64,000 bases of DNA from Neobacillus sp. FSL H8-0543 (GCF_038592905.1 NZ_CP151943.1:5231871-5295870); one strand, 5' to 3'. Positions 24,809 through 34,368 are shown, counted from the first letter of the stretch. Numbers and translations: made by a program. The notes: generated by a model not told the origin, from the sequence alone.

Positions 24809-26527
24809 ATGACCAAAAATAATTTAATGATGATAAAAGTTATTGGAATAACAAAAAGCTTTAATTTAAGAAAAGTACTAGATAATATCCAATTTGAAAT
24901 TAAAAATGGAGAAAGGATTGGTCTTGTCGGTTATAATGGCACAGGCAAAACAACCTTAGCCAATATCCTTGCAGGCAAACTGATGCCTGATTCTGGAAAC
25001 ATTGAAAAACCAAAGGATTTGAAAATAGGCTATCTTACACAATCCATAGATTACACGGTAAGTAATTTTCAAGAAACTTTTACTAGTAATGAAAACAGTG
25101 AAATATTCCATCATGCAAGTGAGTTAGGATTAAATAAGACCTATAGTTGGGAGGAGAAACGGATTGAACATTTGAGCGGAGGAGAAAAGCTAAAACTAGC
25201 TCTATCAATGGTATGGGCGACAAATCCTGGGTTCCTAATCCTGGATGAACCGACAAATCACCTAGACTTTTACGGGATCGATTGGCTGATTACAGAATTA
25301 GAAAAATTTCAAGGCCCTGTTTTAATAATTTCTCATGATCGTCGTTTCTTGGATAAGACGGTCAATCGGGTATTTGAGATAGAAAATGCTAAGATCAATT
25401 TATACAATGGGAATTATAGTGACTATCAAAAGGAAAAACAGCTGCGTGTGCAAACTCAGCTTCACCACTATACGGTACAGCAGCGTCAGATAGAAACGAT
25501 TGAAATGCAAATGGAGCAATTAACGTCCTGGTCTGAAAAGGCTCACCGAAGTTCAACGAAGCAAGAGAGAGATCATGGTCCTAAAGAATACCATCGGGCA
25601 AAGGCTAAAAAACGAGACCAGCAGGTGAAATCAAAAATGAAACGCCTGCAAAACGAGTTGGAGAGAAATAAGATTGAAAAACCGAAAGAAGAAGCAAAAG
25701 TTCAGTTTCAATTCGATAGTCAAGGAAAAAGAGGTAAACGGATAATTGAGGCTAAAAACCTTTCAAAATGCTTCTATGAAAGAACGCTTTTTCACAACTC
25801 CCACTTTTACATTAATCACGGGGAGCGAATGGGCTTGCTTGGCGAAAACGGCTGTGGCAAAACGACTCTAATTAAGATGATTCTGGGCGAAAAGTCTGTT
25901 TCAAGTGGAGAGCTGTGGAAGAGTGATTCCTTAAGGATCGCCTACCTAAGTCAGGATGTCGCGGATTTACCTGCTGAAAAAAATGCACTCGAAGCATTAG
26001 GGTTTACAGATAGAGAAAAAATTCTCCAGGCACGAACACTATTTGCTAATTTAGGATTAAAGGAACCACTGATTACAAAGCCGATTGCGACACTAAGTCT
26101 AGGTGAACGAACTAGAGTAAAACTCGTCGATATTTTAATGAAAGAATACGATGTTCTTATCCTGGATGAACCGACAAATCACCTTGATTTACCAAGCAGG
26201 GAACAACTAGAAAAAACGCTGAACGAGTTCTCTGGAACGATTATAACTGTCTCACATGATTTTTACTTTCTAAATAAACTTTGTGAGCAGTTACTCATTT
26301 TTGAAAATCAGCAAATAAAGCGTGTAGAAATGAAGCCTGAGGAGTATTTTGAAAGAAAAACTAATCCACAGCAGGCTAATGATGATAAAGAAAGTTTGAT
26401 GGTTATTGAAAATAGAATAGCAAATATTCTTGGAGAATTATCGTTAATAGATCAAAAACACCCTAAATATAATCAGCTAGATCTTGAGTTTAAGGAGTTA
26501 TTGGCTGAAAAAAGAAAATACAACTGA
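24809..26527 (+). CDS. ABC-F ATPase, probable ribosome-protection (antibiotic resistance) type
   Basis: 572-residue cytoplasmic protein with two ABC ATPase domains and no membrane part. Walker A motifs are GYNGTGKTT (about residue 50) and GENGCGKTT (about 355). Signatures are LSGGEKLKLAL and LSLGERTRVKL, and both Walker B sites end in LDEPTNHLD. A charged helical linker of about 80 residues (about 220-305) separates the domains, and a helical C-terminal tail ends the protein. This is the layout of Vga/Lsa/VmlR-type factors that release antibiotics from ribosomes. The start is the ATG at 24809 right after the attenuator; a TTG farther upstream lies in the hairpin region. Drug spectrum not predictable. 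Confidence 0.88.
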   Translation: MTKNNLMMIKVIGITKSFNLRKVLDNIQFEIKNGERIGLVGYNGTGKTTLANILAGKLMPDSGNIEKPKDLKIGYLTQSIDYTVSNFQETFTSNENSEIFHHASELGLNKTYSWEEKRIEHLSGGEKLKLALSMVWATNPGFLILDEPTNHLDFYGIDWLITELEKFQGPVLIISHDRRFLDKTVNRVFEIENAKINLYNGNYSDYQKEKQLRVQTQLHHYTVQQRQIETIEMQMEQLTSWSEKAHRSSTKQERDHGPKEYHRAKAKKRDQQVKSKMKRLQNELERNKIEKPKEEAKVQFQFDSQGKRGKRIIEAKNLSKCFYERTLFHNSHFYINHGERMGLLGENGCGKTTLIKMILGEKSVSSGELWKSDSLRIAYLSQDVADLPAEKNALEALGFTDREKILQARTLFANLGLKEPLITKPIATLSLGERTRVKLVDILMKEYDVLILDEPTNHLDLPSREQLEKTLNEFSGTIITVSHDFYFLNKLCEQLLIFENQQIKRVEMKPEEYFERKTNPQQANDDKESLMVIENRIANILGELSLIDQKHPKYNQLDLEFKELLAEKRKYN

Positions 26528-26563
26528 TACAACAAGGAGAACATATAGTTGCTCCTCATTTTA

Positions 26564-26592
26564 GCTCCTTCTGAAGGGGCTATTATTATTCT
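26564..26592 (+). terminator. Terminator of the ABC-F gene
   Basis: TAGCTCCTTC paired with GAAGGGGCTA, 2-base loop, followed by TTATTATT. The T-run is interrupted. Confidence 0.65.
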
Positions 26593-26752
26593 ATCAACGA
26601 AACGAATTAATAAGCAACTTATGCACTGACCGAACAAAACGGAAATGTATTGCATAAACCATTAATATTGTTAAAATAACAATGGTAGAAGGTTTATTAA
26701 AATGAAATGCTTCCTTTGAAGCTTATACATACAGAAGAGGAGATGTTCATTC

Positions 26753-27799
26753 GTGTCAGAGTCATTATTGCAATCTGTTTATTTTGAAAATGGAGTATTA
26801 AAAATACTCGATCAAACAAAAATACCAACAATTACAGAATTTCTTGATATAACTAAAATAGAAGATGCCTGGGATGCTATCAAGCAATTGAAGGTACGCG
26901 GTGCACCTGCAATTGGCATCGCTGCTGCTTATGGTTTACTGCTTGGGATAAAGACTGCACCTGAAACCTCATTTGAAGAATTCTACTCAGCATTTAAAGC
27001 CCATTCTGATTATTTAGCCACTTCACGACCTACTGCAGTTAATTTATTTTGGGCACTAAAAAGAATGAATGACCGTGTACTAAAAGATAAGAATTTACCT
27101 GTTTCAAAAATTAAAGAAGCTTTAATAGAGGAAGCTCACTTGATCCGAACCGAAGATGAGGAAGTATGCCGAACAATCGGAGAACATGCCTTAACACTGC
27201 TAAGTGATGGAATGGGTATCCTTACACACTGTAATGCAGGTGGAATTGCAACGGCAAGGTATGGTACAGCACTTGCACCGCTGTATTTAGCGAAAGAAAA
27301 GGGTTGGGACATTAAAGTGTTTGCCGACGAAACTCGACCGCTTCTGCAGGGTGCTCGATTAACGGCTTGGGAATTAATGCAAGCTGGAATTGATGTCACG
27401 CTAATCACGGACAGTATGGCAGCAATGGTCATGCAAAAAGGCAAGGTACAAGCCGTAATCGTCGGCTGTGACCGTGTTGCTGCTAACGGGGATGTAGCGA
27501 ATAAAATTGGTACGTATGGTGTAGCATTATTAGCTAAAGCTCATAACATCCCATTTTATGTTGCAGCGCCAATGTCAACGATTGATTTGGAAACAAAGAC
27601 TGGGGCAGATATCCCTATTGAAGAAAGAGATGCGACAGAAATTACTGAAGGCTTTGGAAAAAGAACGGCACCAGAAGGAGTAAAAGTCTTTAATCCCGCA
27701 TTTGATGTAACACCACATCATCTGGTTACTGCGATTATTACAGAAAAGGGCATCCTAACAAATAACTTTCAAGAGGAGCTTCCAAAACTTTTTATATGA
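26753..27799 (+). CDS. mtnA: MtnA-like aldose-phosphate isomerase (5-methylthio- or 5-deoxyribose-1-phosphate)
   Basis: 348-residue isomerase of the MtnA/eIF2B-like family. Seen: [14 protein letters not shown] (about residue 48), the catalytic cysteine in [16 protein letters not shown] (about 160), and the catalytic aspartate region [19 protein letters not shown] (about 240). GTG start with an AGAGGAG site. Classical MtnA acts on 5-methylthioribose-1-phosphate in methionine salvage. Here no mtnK, mtnB, W, X or D is present and no SAM riboswitch precedes it. Instead a class II aldolase gene follows after 24 bases, the layout of the DrdI-DrdA pair that handles 5-deoxyribose-1-phosphate in Bacillus thuringiensis. 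It may do either or both. Confidence 0.9.
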   Translation: MSESLLQSVYFENGVLKILDQTKIPTITEFLDITKIEDAWDAIKQLKVRGAPAIGIAAAYGLLLGIKTAPETSFEEFYSAFKAHSDYLATSRPTAVNLFWALKRMNDRVLKDKNLPVSKIKEALIEEAHLIRTEDEEVCRTIGEHALTLLSDGMGILTHCNAGGIATARYGTALAPLYLAKEKGWDIKVFADETRPLLQGARLTAWELMQAGIDVTLITDSMAAMVMQKGKVQAVIVGCDRVAANGDVANKIGTYGVALLAKAHNIPFYVAAPMSTIDLETKTGADIPIEERDATEITEGFGKRTAPEGVKVFNPAFDVTPHHLVTAIITEKGILTNNFQEELPKLFI

Positions 27800-27823
27800 T
27801 ATAGAAGCGAAAGCAGGGTAGCT

Positions 27824-28606
27824 ATGATTATCGAGATAAAATATAAAAAACAAATCTGTGAAATTGGCAAGAGAGTATATGAAAAAGGATTCGTTGCCGC
27901 CAATGATGGTAATATTTCGGTTCGTATCGATGAAAACGAATTTCTTATCACGCCTACAGGTGTCAGCAAAGGCTCTATGACCACAGATATGATTATTAAG
28001 GTGGATGGCGATGGCAATGTACTGGAGGGGGAATATAAGCCTACCTCCGAAATGAAAATGCATCTCCTGGTCTACAAGGAACGTCCGGATATACATGCAA
28101 TTGTCCATGTTCATCCGCCATATGCTACCGCCTTTGCGATTGCAGGAATCCCTTTGGATCAAGCAATCATGCCAGAATCCGTTGTTTATTTAGGTACGAT
28201 ACCAGTGGCGGATTATGGGACGCCATCGACAGAAGAAGTACCTAATGCTGTGAAAAAGCATGTCCATAACCATCAAGGTGTATTGCTGGAAAATCACGGA
28301 GCATTAACTTGGGGCAAGGATATAGACCATGCTTATTATTTGATGGAATCCTTAGAGTTTAATGCTAAGATAAATTTTTTAGCCAAACAACTGAACGGTG
28401 ATCGGGAGTTATCTAAACAGAATGTGGCTAGGCTGTTAGAATTGAAGAAGAAGATGGAGATCATGGGCGAGTCACCTTTGGGTGTAGATGTACCCGATGG
28501 AACACATGCTATGAAAAGAGAAATGGCCACATCACTATCTGAAAAAGATATTGACACCATTGTTGAGCGAGTGACGAAAAGTATTTTAGATGCTTTTAAT
28601 AGTTAA
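27824..28606 (+). CDS. Class II aldolase (DrdA/fuculose-phosphate aldolase-like) with C-terminal helix tail
   Basis: 260-residue zinc aldolase of the fuculose-1-phosphate aldolase/RhaD family. Zinc ligands are visible in VHVHPPYAT (His about 95 and 97) and NHGALTWG (His about 157); the catalytic glutamate is in TSEMKMHL (about residue 75), and the GNISVR phosphate site near 30. With the MtnA-like isomerase it would split 5-deoxyribulose-1-phosphate to dihydroxyacetone phosphate and acetaldehyde. The core ends near 210; a proline/glycine-rich linker then leads to a terminal amphipathic helix (LSEKDIDTIVERVTKSILDAF). This resembles encapsulation peptides of glycyl-radical microcompartments, though no shell genes are present. 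Confidence 0.85.
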   Translation: MIIEIKYKKQICEIGKRVYEKGFVAANDGNISVRIDENEFLITPTGVSKGSMTTDMIIKVDGDGNVLEGEYKPTSEMKMHLLVYKERPDIHAIVHVHPPYATAFAIAGIPLDQAIMPESVVYLGTIPVADYGTPSTEEVPNAVKKHVHNHQGVLLENHGALTWGKDIDHAYYLMESLEFNAKINFLAKQLNGDRELSKQNVARLLELKKKMEIMGESPLGVDVPDGTHAMKREMATSLSEKDIDTIVERVTKSILDAFNS

Positions 28607-28730
28607 TTTGGCATGATTCTATTCGTGTGTTCTTCATTTTGTCACATATTTGGCATAGACAAATTTTATTTCAACTTACTTTATAGTGTAAAATCGATGT
28701 AGCACATATTGTTGAAGGGGGTTTAAGGGC

Positions 28731-29267
28731 ATGGTAAAAAAAATGATTGCAGCAGTCGTATTAATAACCCTACTTGCGGTTGCAATTGTTCAGGCAGTTG
28801 ATAAGAAGGCAGAGCCCGAGAACGTTAACGTTAGTCAAGAAACTGCGAATATGGGTTTAAGAACTGGTGCCAAAGCACCTGATTTTGAACTTAAAACTTT
28901 AACAGGTGAAACGGTGAAGCTATCTGAATTAAAAGGGAAAAAGGTAATGTTAAACTTCTGGGCAACCTGGTGCCCGCCTTGTAAAGCAGAAATGCCTGCT
29001 ATGGAGAAATTCCATAAAGAGGTGGGAGAAGATATCGTTATTTTGGCTATAAACATTGATCCACATCTAGATGTTAAAGCGTTTATTGATGAAAATGACA
29101 TCACTTTTTCCATTCCTTTAGATGAAGACGATAAAGTAAACGAAGTCTACCAAATAATATCAATTCCAACGACTTACTTCATAGATACAAAAGGAAACAT
29201 TGGTAACAAATATATCGGAGCAATGAATTATGAAACGATGAAGCAATATACAAATGAATTGGAGTAA
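28731..29267 (+). CDS. yneN: Thioredoxin-like TlpA/ResA-type membrane-anchored protein (YneN)
   Basis: 178-residue thiol-disulfide protein. Residues 5-23 form a signal anchor that places the domain outside the membrane. The thioredoxin-like domain starts at about 43 (GAKAPDFELKTLTGE), with the active site FWATWCPPCKAEMP near residues 75-88 and the cis-proline in SIPTTYFID (about 145). ResA/TlpA proteins reduce apocytochrome or spore-maturation disulfides. Its place between citB and sspN equals that of yneN in B. subtilis. GAAGGGGG precedes the ATG. A terminator follows. Confidence 0.9.
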   Translation: MVKKMIAAVVLITLLAVAIVQAVDKKAEPENVNVSQETANMGLRTGAKAPDFELKTLTGETVKLSELKGKKVMLNFWATWCPPCKAEMPAMEKFHKEVGEDIVILAINIDPHLDVKAFIDENDITFSIPLDEDDKVNEVYQIISIPTTYFIDTKGNIGNKYIGAMNYETMKQYTNELE

Positions 29268-29269
29268 GA

Positions 29270-29303
29270 GAAAAGACATTGGTTTTTAAGCCAATGTCTT
29301 TTC
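29270..29303 (+). terminator. Terminator of yneN
   Basis: GAAAAGACATTGG paired with CCAATGTCTTTTC, 7-base loop. Confidence 0.88.
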
Positions 29304-29414
29304 AATTGGAATAATTAAAAATTTGATTTTCGATAATTTTCAAAAAGTTGTAATAATTGCAACCGTTTTCGGACATAATACCTGTTAAGATAGTAAATAA
29401 GGAAGGTGATAATA

Positions 29415-29546
29415 ATGAGAAAACCTAGAAAACGTTCCTTTGCAGAGCTTGTTTCTGAAAATAAAAGTCAACTTTTGAAAGATAGTGCTGCAATGGAAAA
29501 AATTGAGATACGCTTAGAAGAAAAGCGACTTGGTAAAGCCGAGTAG
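29415..29546 (+). CDS. FbpB-like small basic protein
   Basis: 43-residue basic protein. The pattern RKRSFAELVSENKSQLLKD, then a helix with IEIRLEEKR, agrees with FbpB (YdbN)-type small proteins, which in B. subtilis are Fur-controlled helpers of the small RNA FsrA. GGAAGGTGAT precedes the ATG. Upstream bases 29325-29345 (TTTTCGATAATTTTC) loosely resemble a Fur box, but the match is weak. Many bacilli carry several paralogues, so iron regulation here is inference. Confidence 0.65.
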   Translation: MRKPRKRSFAELVSENKSQLLKDSAAMEKIEIRLEEKRLGKAE

Positions 29547-29612
29547 TTCACATAGATTTCCAATCATGTTCTCTCCTATTATGGACAAAATGTTATAGAG
29601 GAGGGATTAAAC

Positions 29613-29756
29613 ATGGGCAATCCAAAAAAACACAGTCAAGCATTCAGACCGAGCCATATCGGAACTCAGCCACACAGTAGTGGCGGTAACAAAGGGAAAC
29701 AAATGCAGGATACATCTGGTAAGCATGCACAAGTAATGCAAACAAAAGGCGAATGA
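29613..29756 (+). CDS. sspN: Small acid-soluble spore protein N
   Basis: 47-residue spore protein. The start MGNPKK, then [25 protein letters not shown], is the SspN pattern of B. subtilis. GAGGAGGG ribosome site. In B. subtilis sspN and tlp form one forespore (SigG) operon; here a terminator-like hairpin and 177 bases separate them. Confidence 0.92.
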   Translation: MGNPKKHSQAFRPSHIGTQPHSSGGNKGKQMQDTSGKHAQVMQTKGE

Positions 29757-29770
29757 TATTGAAATGGCAA

Positions 29771-29808
29771 AGACTCGTTTAGCACAAAAGCTAGCGGGTC
29801 TTTTTTGT
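29771..29808 (+). terminator. Terminator of sspN
   Basis: AGACTCGTTTAGC paired with GCTAGCGGGTCT (two mismatched positions), then TTTTTTG. Confidence 0.75.
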
Positions 29809-29933
29809 TAAGAAATTGAACAACTTTTTCTCTGGACAAGGCGCTTTTAGCTTTTTTATTTTTTCCTGTGATAATTTTCTTCCAAAGTTACAAACTATAT
29901 CTGTACCAGAACGACTATTAGGAGGAAAAGCAA

Positions 29934-30158
29934 ATGACTTATAACAACAAGCCAAAACCAGATGATCGCAGTGATAATGTAGAAAAACTCCAATCGATGA
30001 TTCACGATACTATCGAAAACATTGAAGCGGCTGAGGATTCACTTCAATTTACCGATAGTGCAACACAGCGTGAACAGATTGAAGCGAAAAATGAAAGACG
30101 TCGTGAAAGTATTGAAAATTTCCGCTCAGAAATTAAGGATGAAAACTCACAGAAGTAA
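29934..30158 (+). CDS. tlp: Small acid-soluble spore protein Tlp (thioredoxin-like name only)
   Basis: 74-residue hydrophilic spore protein. KPKPDDRSDNVEKLQSMIHDTIENIEAAE matches the Tlp family signature; the rest is charged and helical and ends in SEIKDENSQK. No CxxC is present, as usual for this misnamed family. AGGAGGAAAAG precedes the ATG. Order sspN-tlp is the B. subtilis order. Confidence 0.93.
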   Translation: MTYNNKPKPDDRSDNVEKLQSMIHDTIENIEAAEDSLQFTDSATQREQIEAKNERRRESIENFRSEIKDENSQK

Positions 30159-30191
30159 CAAGAAGACCAATAGTTTTTCATACACCATATG

Positions 30192-30224
30192 ACCTGTCAG
30201 TAAAAAGCTGACAGGTTCTTTTTT
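30192..30224 (+). terminator. Terminator of tlp
   Basis: ACCTGTCAG/CTGACAGGT stem with a 7-base loop and T-run. Confidence 0.9.
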
Positions 30225-30303
30225 ATTAAGTCTCTCCCATTTAGTGTGCACGATCATGTTGTGGTAAGATTAAAGGGAAATTTTAAGATAAAGAAGTGAT
30301 AAT

Positions 30304-32634
30304 GTGATACAACGGAATAATCAGCCTATAAACTCTATCGAAAAAATAGAACAATGGGAAGAAGAGCTGAGTGAATATGGGTTTATTAAGAATGAAAACC
30401 TATTACTTAAGGCGATCAGCCACGAATCAAACCCTGAAAATTTATCAAGATTGTTAACGGTGGCAGCACTTTCGCGACTGGAGCGAAATAAACAGGATTC
30501 ATTAGCAATTGCTTGGCTGGAGAAGGCATTGGACATATATCCAAACAATAATAAAGCGAAGGCCTACTTCGTTGAATTTGACTGGAAAAAGAAAAAAGAC
30601 ATATTTGATATCCTCACATTCCCAGCAATAAGGGAAACGGATAATCGAACAGCTAAGAAAAAGGTTGCCGAACAATACATAAGTATTTGCCGAGGCTTTT
30701 TGTCGGACGCAGATGAACATATAGAGGATTTACAAGAGATGTTTGACCTGGCTGCCACTTTAAATAATCGTTCGCTAATTAATCGTTACAAAAAACTCAT
30801 CGATCATCTTTCTGCAGCAGTCGATGTTACAGTCAACTTATTAAAGTCGACAGAAGAGTATCAAGAATCCATAGTAGGTGTTTTTCATACAGCTACCTTT
30901 TATGATGAGTTAAAAATTCAATTATCGAAACTCGAAGAAATGAAACAGCAATGGTATTTACAATTTATCGAAGAAGCAGCGGAAAAGAATGAACATACTT
31001 CAGAAAAGGCACTAGACCAATTAAATGAAATGATTGGAATGGATGTTGTTAAAAAGCGAGTAAATGATTATTATCGATTTTTAAAATATCAAAAGCATCG
31101 CAAACAACTGGGATTACAAATAAAGGACTCCCTTAGCCTAAATATGGTGCTGACAGGAAATCCAGGTACGGGTAAAACAACGATTGCCCGCTTACTAGCT
31201 AAAATCTATCATGAGCTTGAAGTCCTGCCGCGTGCTGAAGTTATTGAGACAGACCGCTCCCAGCTTGTCGGTGCCTATGTAGGTCAAACAGAGGAGAATG
31301 TCCGTCAGATAGTCGAGCGTGCTATTGGTGGGGTGTTATTTATCGATGAGGCCTACAGTTTAAAGCGTGAAGGACAAACAGGGAATGATTATGGACAAAC
31401 GGCCATTGACACACTAGTTTCGCTTATGACGGGAAGTGAATACGGCGGTAAATTTGCGGTTATTCTGGCTGGGTATCCTGAAGAAATGCGGACATTTTTA
31501 GATGCAAATCCAGGCTTACGGAGTCGTTTCCCACAATCAAATCTCATCCATTTACCGAATTATACAAACAAAGAATTAATTTTAATTACTGAAAAAATCG
31601 CTGCCGAAAATGATTACCTCCTTACAGAAGATGCAAAACAGGAAGTGGATTATCGAATTGATATGGAGCGCGTGGATGACACGTTTGGAAATGCTAGAAC
31701 CGTTCGGAACATTGTTTTAGAAGCAATTTTTAAAAAAGGATCGGAAAAGGCCGGCCAAAATAAGCATATTCTTGATTATACGATATTAGATAAGGAAGAC
31801 TTTGGTGTTGAGAAAACGGCAAGCTTTGAAACTCCATATGAGCATTTAGAGCGATTAATTGGTTTAAGTGCGTTAAAAGACGAGTTGCGAACACTTGTTT
31901 CATTCGTGAAAATGCAGCAATTTAGAAGGAAAAAGGGTTTGCCAACCGTTCCAATTCAACTACATTCGGTATTTACAGGGAACCCTGGTACCGGAAAAAC
32001 CACGGTTGCTAAAATCTACGCGGAACTATTAAAGGAATGTGGCATCTTAAAACGCGGTCATCTCATCATTGCAAGCAGGGCTGACTTTGTAGCAGGCTAT
32101 GTTGGACAAACCGCTGGAAAAACAAAGAAAAAAATACGAGAAGCTCTTGGTGGAGTCTTGTTTATCGATGAAGCATATTCACTACTTAGCCAAACGACTG
32201 GTGACTACGGAAAAGAAGTGGTCGATACCCTAGTGGATGAAATGACGAAGCATAATGAAAACTTGGTCATCGTCCTTGCTGGCTATCCTAATGAGATGAA
32301 CCAATTGCTTGAGAGTAATCCAGGACTTCGCTCAAGATTTAAGAAGTTTTTCTTGTTCCCTGATTATTCTGCAGAAGAGTTAGTAGCTATTATTGAAACA
32401 TATGCGGAGCGTTTTCAATACAAACTGACGGAAGAGGCAAGAAGTTTTGTTAGTGAGAACATCGAGATAGAAGATTTTAAAGGAAATGGGCGATTTGCTA
32501 CTAATTTAGTGGATGAAATGATCCAGGCTCAGGCGATGAGATTAATTGGTGTGGAGCTTGAAGAAGTATTACTTGAAAAAGCAACCTCCCTTGAAGTGGA
32601 AGATGCAGAGATAGCACTTAATAAAATGAGATAG
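30304..32634 (+). CDS. Tandem AAA+ ATPase of the SpoVK/CbbX type
   Basis: 776-residue cytoplasmic protein. An N-terminal helical part of about 240 residues with TPR-like helices precedes two AAA+ domains. Both have Walker A GNPGTGKTT (about residues 285 and 559), Walker B GGVLFIDEAYSL, and the sensor/arginine-finger segment NPGLRSRF. Domains of this kind occur singly in SpoVK (about 320 residues) and CbbX; here two are in tandem, as in larger members. GTG start; an overlapping ATG frame stops at once. It is placed between tlp and yneP where B. subtilis has no such gene. The surroundings are sporulation genes, but a role in sporulation is inference. Confidence 0.85.
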   Translation: MIQRNNQPINSIEKIEQWEEELSEYGFIKNENLLLKAISHESNPENLSRLLTVAALSRLERNKQDSLAIAWLEKALDIYPNNNKAKAYFVEFDWKKKKDIFDILTFPAIRETDNRTAKKKVAEQYISICRGFLSDADEHIEDLQEMFDLAATLNNRSLINRYKKLIDHLSAAVDVTVNLLKSTEEYQESIVGVFHTATFYDELKIQLSKLEEMKQQWYLQFIEEAAEKNEHTSEKALDQLNEMIGMDVVKKRVNDYYRFLKYQKHRKQLGLQIKDSLSLNMVLTGNPGTGKTTIARLLAKIYHELEVLPRAEVIETDRSQLVGAYVGQTEENVRQIVERAIGGVLFIDEAYSLKREGQTGNDYGQTAIDTLVSLMTGSEYGGKFAVILAGYPEEMRTFLDANPGLRSRFPQSNLIHLPNYTNKELILITEKIAAENDYLLTEDAKQEVDYRIDMERVDDTFGNARTVRNIVLEAIFKKGSEKAGQNKHILDYTILDKEDFGVEKTASFETPYEHLERLIGLSALKDELRTLVSFVKMQQFRRKKGLPTVPIQLHSVFTGNPGTGKTTVAKIYAELLKECGILKRGHLIIASRADFVAGYVGQTAGKTKKKIREALGGVLFIDEAYSLLSQTTGDYGKEVVDTLVDEMTKHNENLVIVLAGYPNEMNQLLESNPGLRSRFKKFFLFPDYSAEELVAIIETYAERFQYKLTEEARSFVSENIEIEDFKGNGRFATNLVDEMIQAQAMRLIGVELEEVLLEKATSLEVEDAEIALNKMR

Positions 32635-32662
32635 TAGCAATAATTGGGAGTGAAAGGGATGG

Positions 32663-33086
32663 ATGATGTGGACAACGTATTTATTTCAACAAGAAATTCA
32701 GCTTTATTACAGACACCGATATGATGGGTGTCATTTACCATGCGAATTATTTAAAGTTTTTGAGCTTGGCAGAACAGGATTAATTGAAGATTTAGGCTAC
32801 AGTTATCTTGAAATGGAAAACTCGGGGTATTACGCTCCAGTATACGATATTCAAATAACCTATAAAAAACCATTGCGCTATGGTGATAAGGCGTATGTTA
32901 AAACCTGGGTGGACAAAAATGATGGGATTAAGACAATATATGGTTATTCCATTTAATGGAGAGGACGAGTATGTGCCGGGAAACTCAACACATATTATTG
33001 TCAAAAAAGATAATTTTAGACCAACATCCTTTAAGAAGACATTCCCGGAATGGTTCTTGAAGTATGAGGAAATAAAGAAAAAGTAA
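32663..33086 (+). pseudogene. yneP: YneP-like acyl-CoA thioesterase, frameshifted
   Basis: Hot-dog thioesterase of the YbgC/YneP type, broken by at least three indels. The catalytic region D-T-D-M-M-G-V-I-Y-H-A-N-Y-L-K is readable only in a frame different from the start (about 32715-32757). FELGRTGLIEDLGYSYLEM then resumes in the first frame, and STHIIVKKDNFRP near the end needs another shift at about 32957. The protein sequence is otherwise well kept, with little substitution damage. Next to yneQ as in B. subtilis. First member of the frameshift-rich tract. Confidence 0.8.
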
Positions 33087-33108
33087 TTTAAGCTGGGAGG
33101 ATGACTCG

Positions 33109-33406
33109 ATGGCATTTGGAATCAAGAGGCAAGAGTTAAAAGAATGGAAGAGAAAAATTGACAGCGGTGAAATTGCTTTCACTTACGCATTATTGGCTTG
33201 ATGAGCGCTTTCCAGGCTATAAAACAGTAACAAAGGTTGGGTGTCAGGATCTAAATTTGCTGGCTAAATGGGGAGAAAAGCATGGCTTAAAAAAGGAATG
33301 GATTCATCACCGACCTGATGGATATTCGCATTTCGACTTAATTGGCGCCAGACAAAAGGAGATTTTACATAAAGAAGAATTATTTAATCATATATGGGTT
33401 GAATAA
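33109..33406 (+). pseudogene. yneQ: YneQ-like protein, frameshifted
   Basis: About 99 residues, start ATG at 33109 with GGGAGGATG upstream. MAFGIKRQELKEWKRKID reads well to about 33178. A one-base excess in TTTCACTTACG then throws the frame, after which LTHYWLDERFPGYKTVTKVGCQDL continues to a proper end. The order yneP-yneQ matches B. subtilis. Function of YneQ is unknown. The single shift could be a sequencing error. Confidence 0.75.
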
Positions 33407-33426
33407 AACAAAGGAGAGGTTAAATC

Positions 33427-34342
33427 GTGCTGAAAATAGGGATGATTGGTTTAGGGGATATTGCTCAAAAAGCTTATTTTACCCGTAATCGGTGCTCTAG
33501 ATAAGGTTGGTACTATTTACAAGGAATCAGGACAAGCTGAATGAAATCAGCAGCAAATACCGGTTCCCACACATACATGATAGCCTTACATCTTTAATTG
33601 AAAGCGGAATTAAAGGGGCATTTGTCCATTCTGCTACTGATTCACATGAGGAAATTGTAGAGAGTTATTACTGAATAACATCCATGTTTACGTTGACAAA
33701 CCGATTACCTATTATTATGAAACTGCAAAGAATCTGGTGGAGTTAGCGAAACCAGAACTTAATTCTCATGACTGGTTTTAATAGAAGATTTGCCCCTAAC
33801 TATAAGTCAATGAAACAGGTTTCTGATATCAATATGGTTATTTTACAAAAAAATCGTATTTCTCTTCCGAGTGATGCCCGGACCTTTGTCTACGATGACT
33901 TTATTCATTGTTTGGATACTGTTCGGTTTCTTATCCAGGATGAGATTGAAGATATTTTGGTTGCAGGGAGAAAGAAGGATGGACTGCTCTATCATGTGAC
34001 TGTTCAATTGCTTACCAAGGATTTAACTGTCATTGCAATTATGAATCGGGATAGCGGGATCGTTGAAGAACGCCTTGAGGTCATGGGACCTAAAGAAAAA
34101 GAGTAGTAACGGATTTATCTGAGATGACTATTTATAAAGAAGGGAAAGAAACAAAGCATTCCTTTAACAACTGGGACTCGACATTATATAAGCGAGGATT
34201 TGAACATATTATCGCTGAATTTATCGAGGCGGTTCGGACAAATAAATCTCCATCCCTCACTGCAAATGATGCATTAAAAACACACGAACTTTGTGAAGAA
34301 GTAGTCAAACGTTTAGAATGTCTTAAAGATAAACACACCTGA
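33427..34342 (+). pseudogene. Gfo/Idh/MocA oxidoreductase, frameshifted
   Basis: NAD(P)-dependent sugar/inositol dehydrogenase-like gene of normal length (about 305 codons). The start reads VLKIGMIGLGDIAQKAYF, the Rossmann motif. An extra T near 33480 shifts the frame before PVIGALDK. Further breaks lie near 33520, 33670, 33760 and 34100. The YVDKPITYYYE segment and TGFNRRFAPNYK (33765 on) are diagnostic of the family. The last part, HIIAEFIEAVRTNKSPSLTANDAL, is intact. Substrate unknown. Confidence 0.8.
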
Positions 34343-34368
34343 AAACGATCTATTCAGGTGTGTTTTTT
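34332..34368 (+). terminator. Terminator of the oxidoreductase
   Basis: ACACACCTGA/TCAGGTGTGT with an 11-base loop and six T; it overlaps the stop codon. Confidence 0.88.

Noticed and set aside
26530..26752. SAM (S-box) riboswitch before mtnA, as in B. subtilis
   Set aside because: No S-box core sequences; only the ABC-F terminator and an AT-rich spacer are visible.
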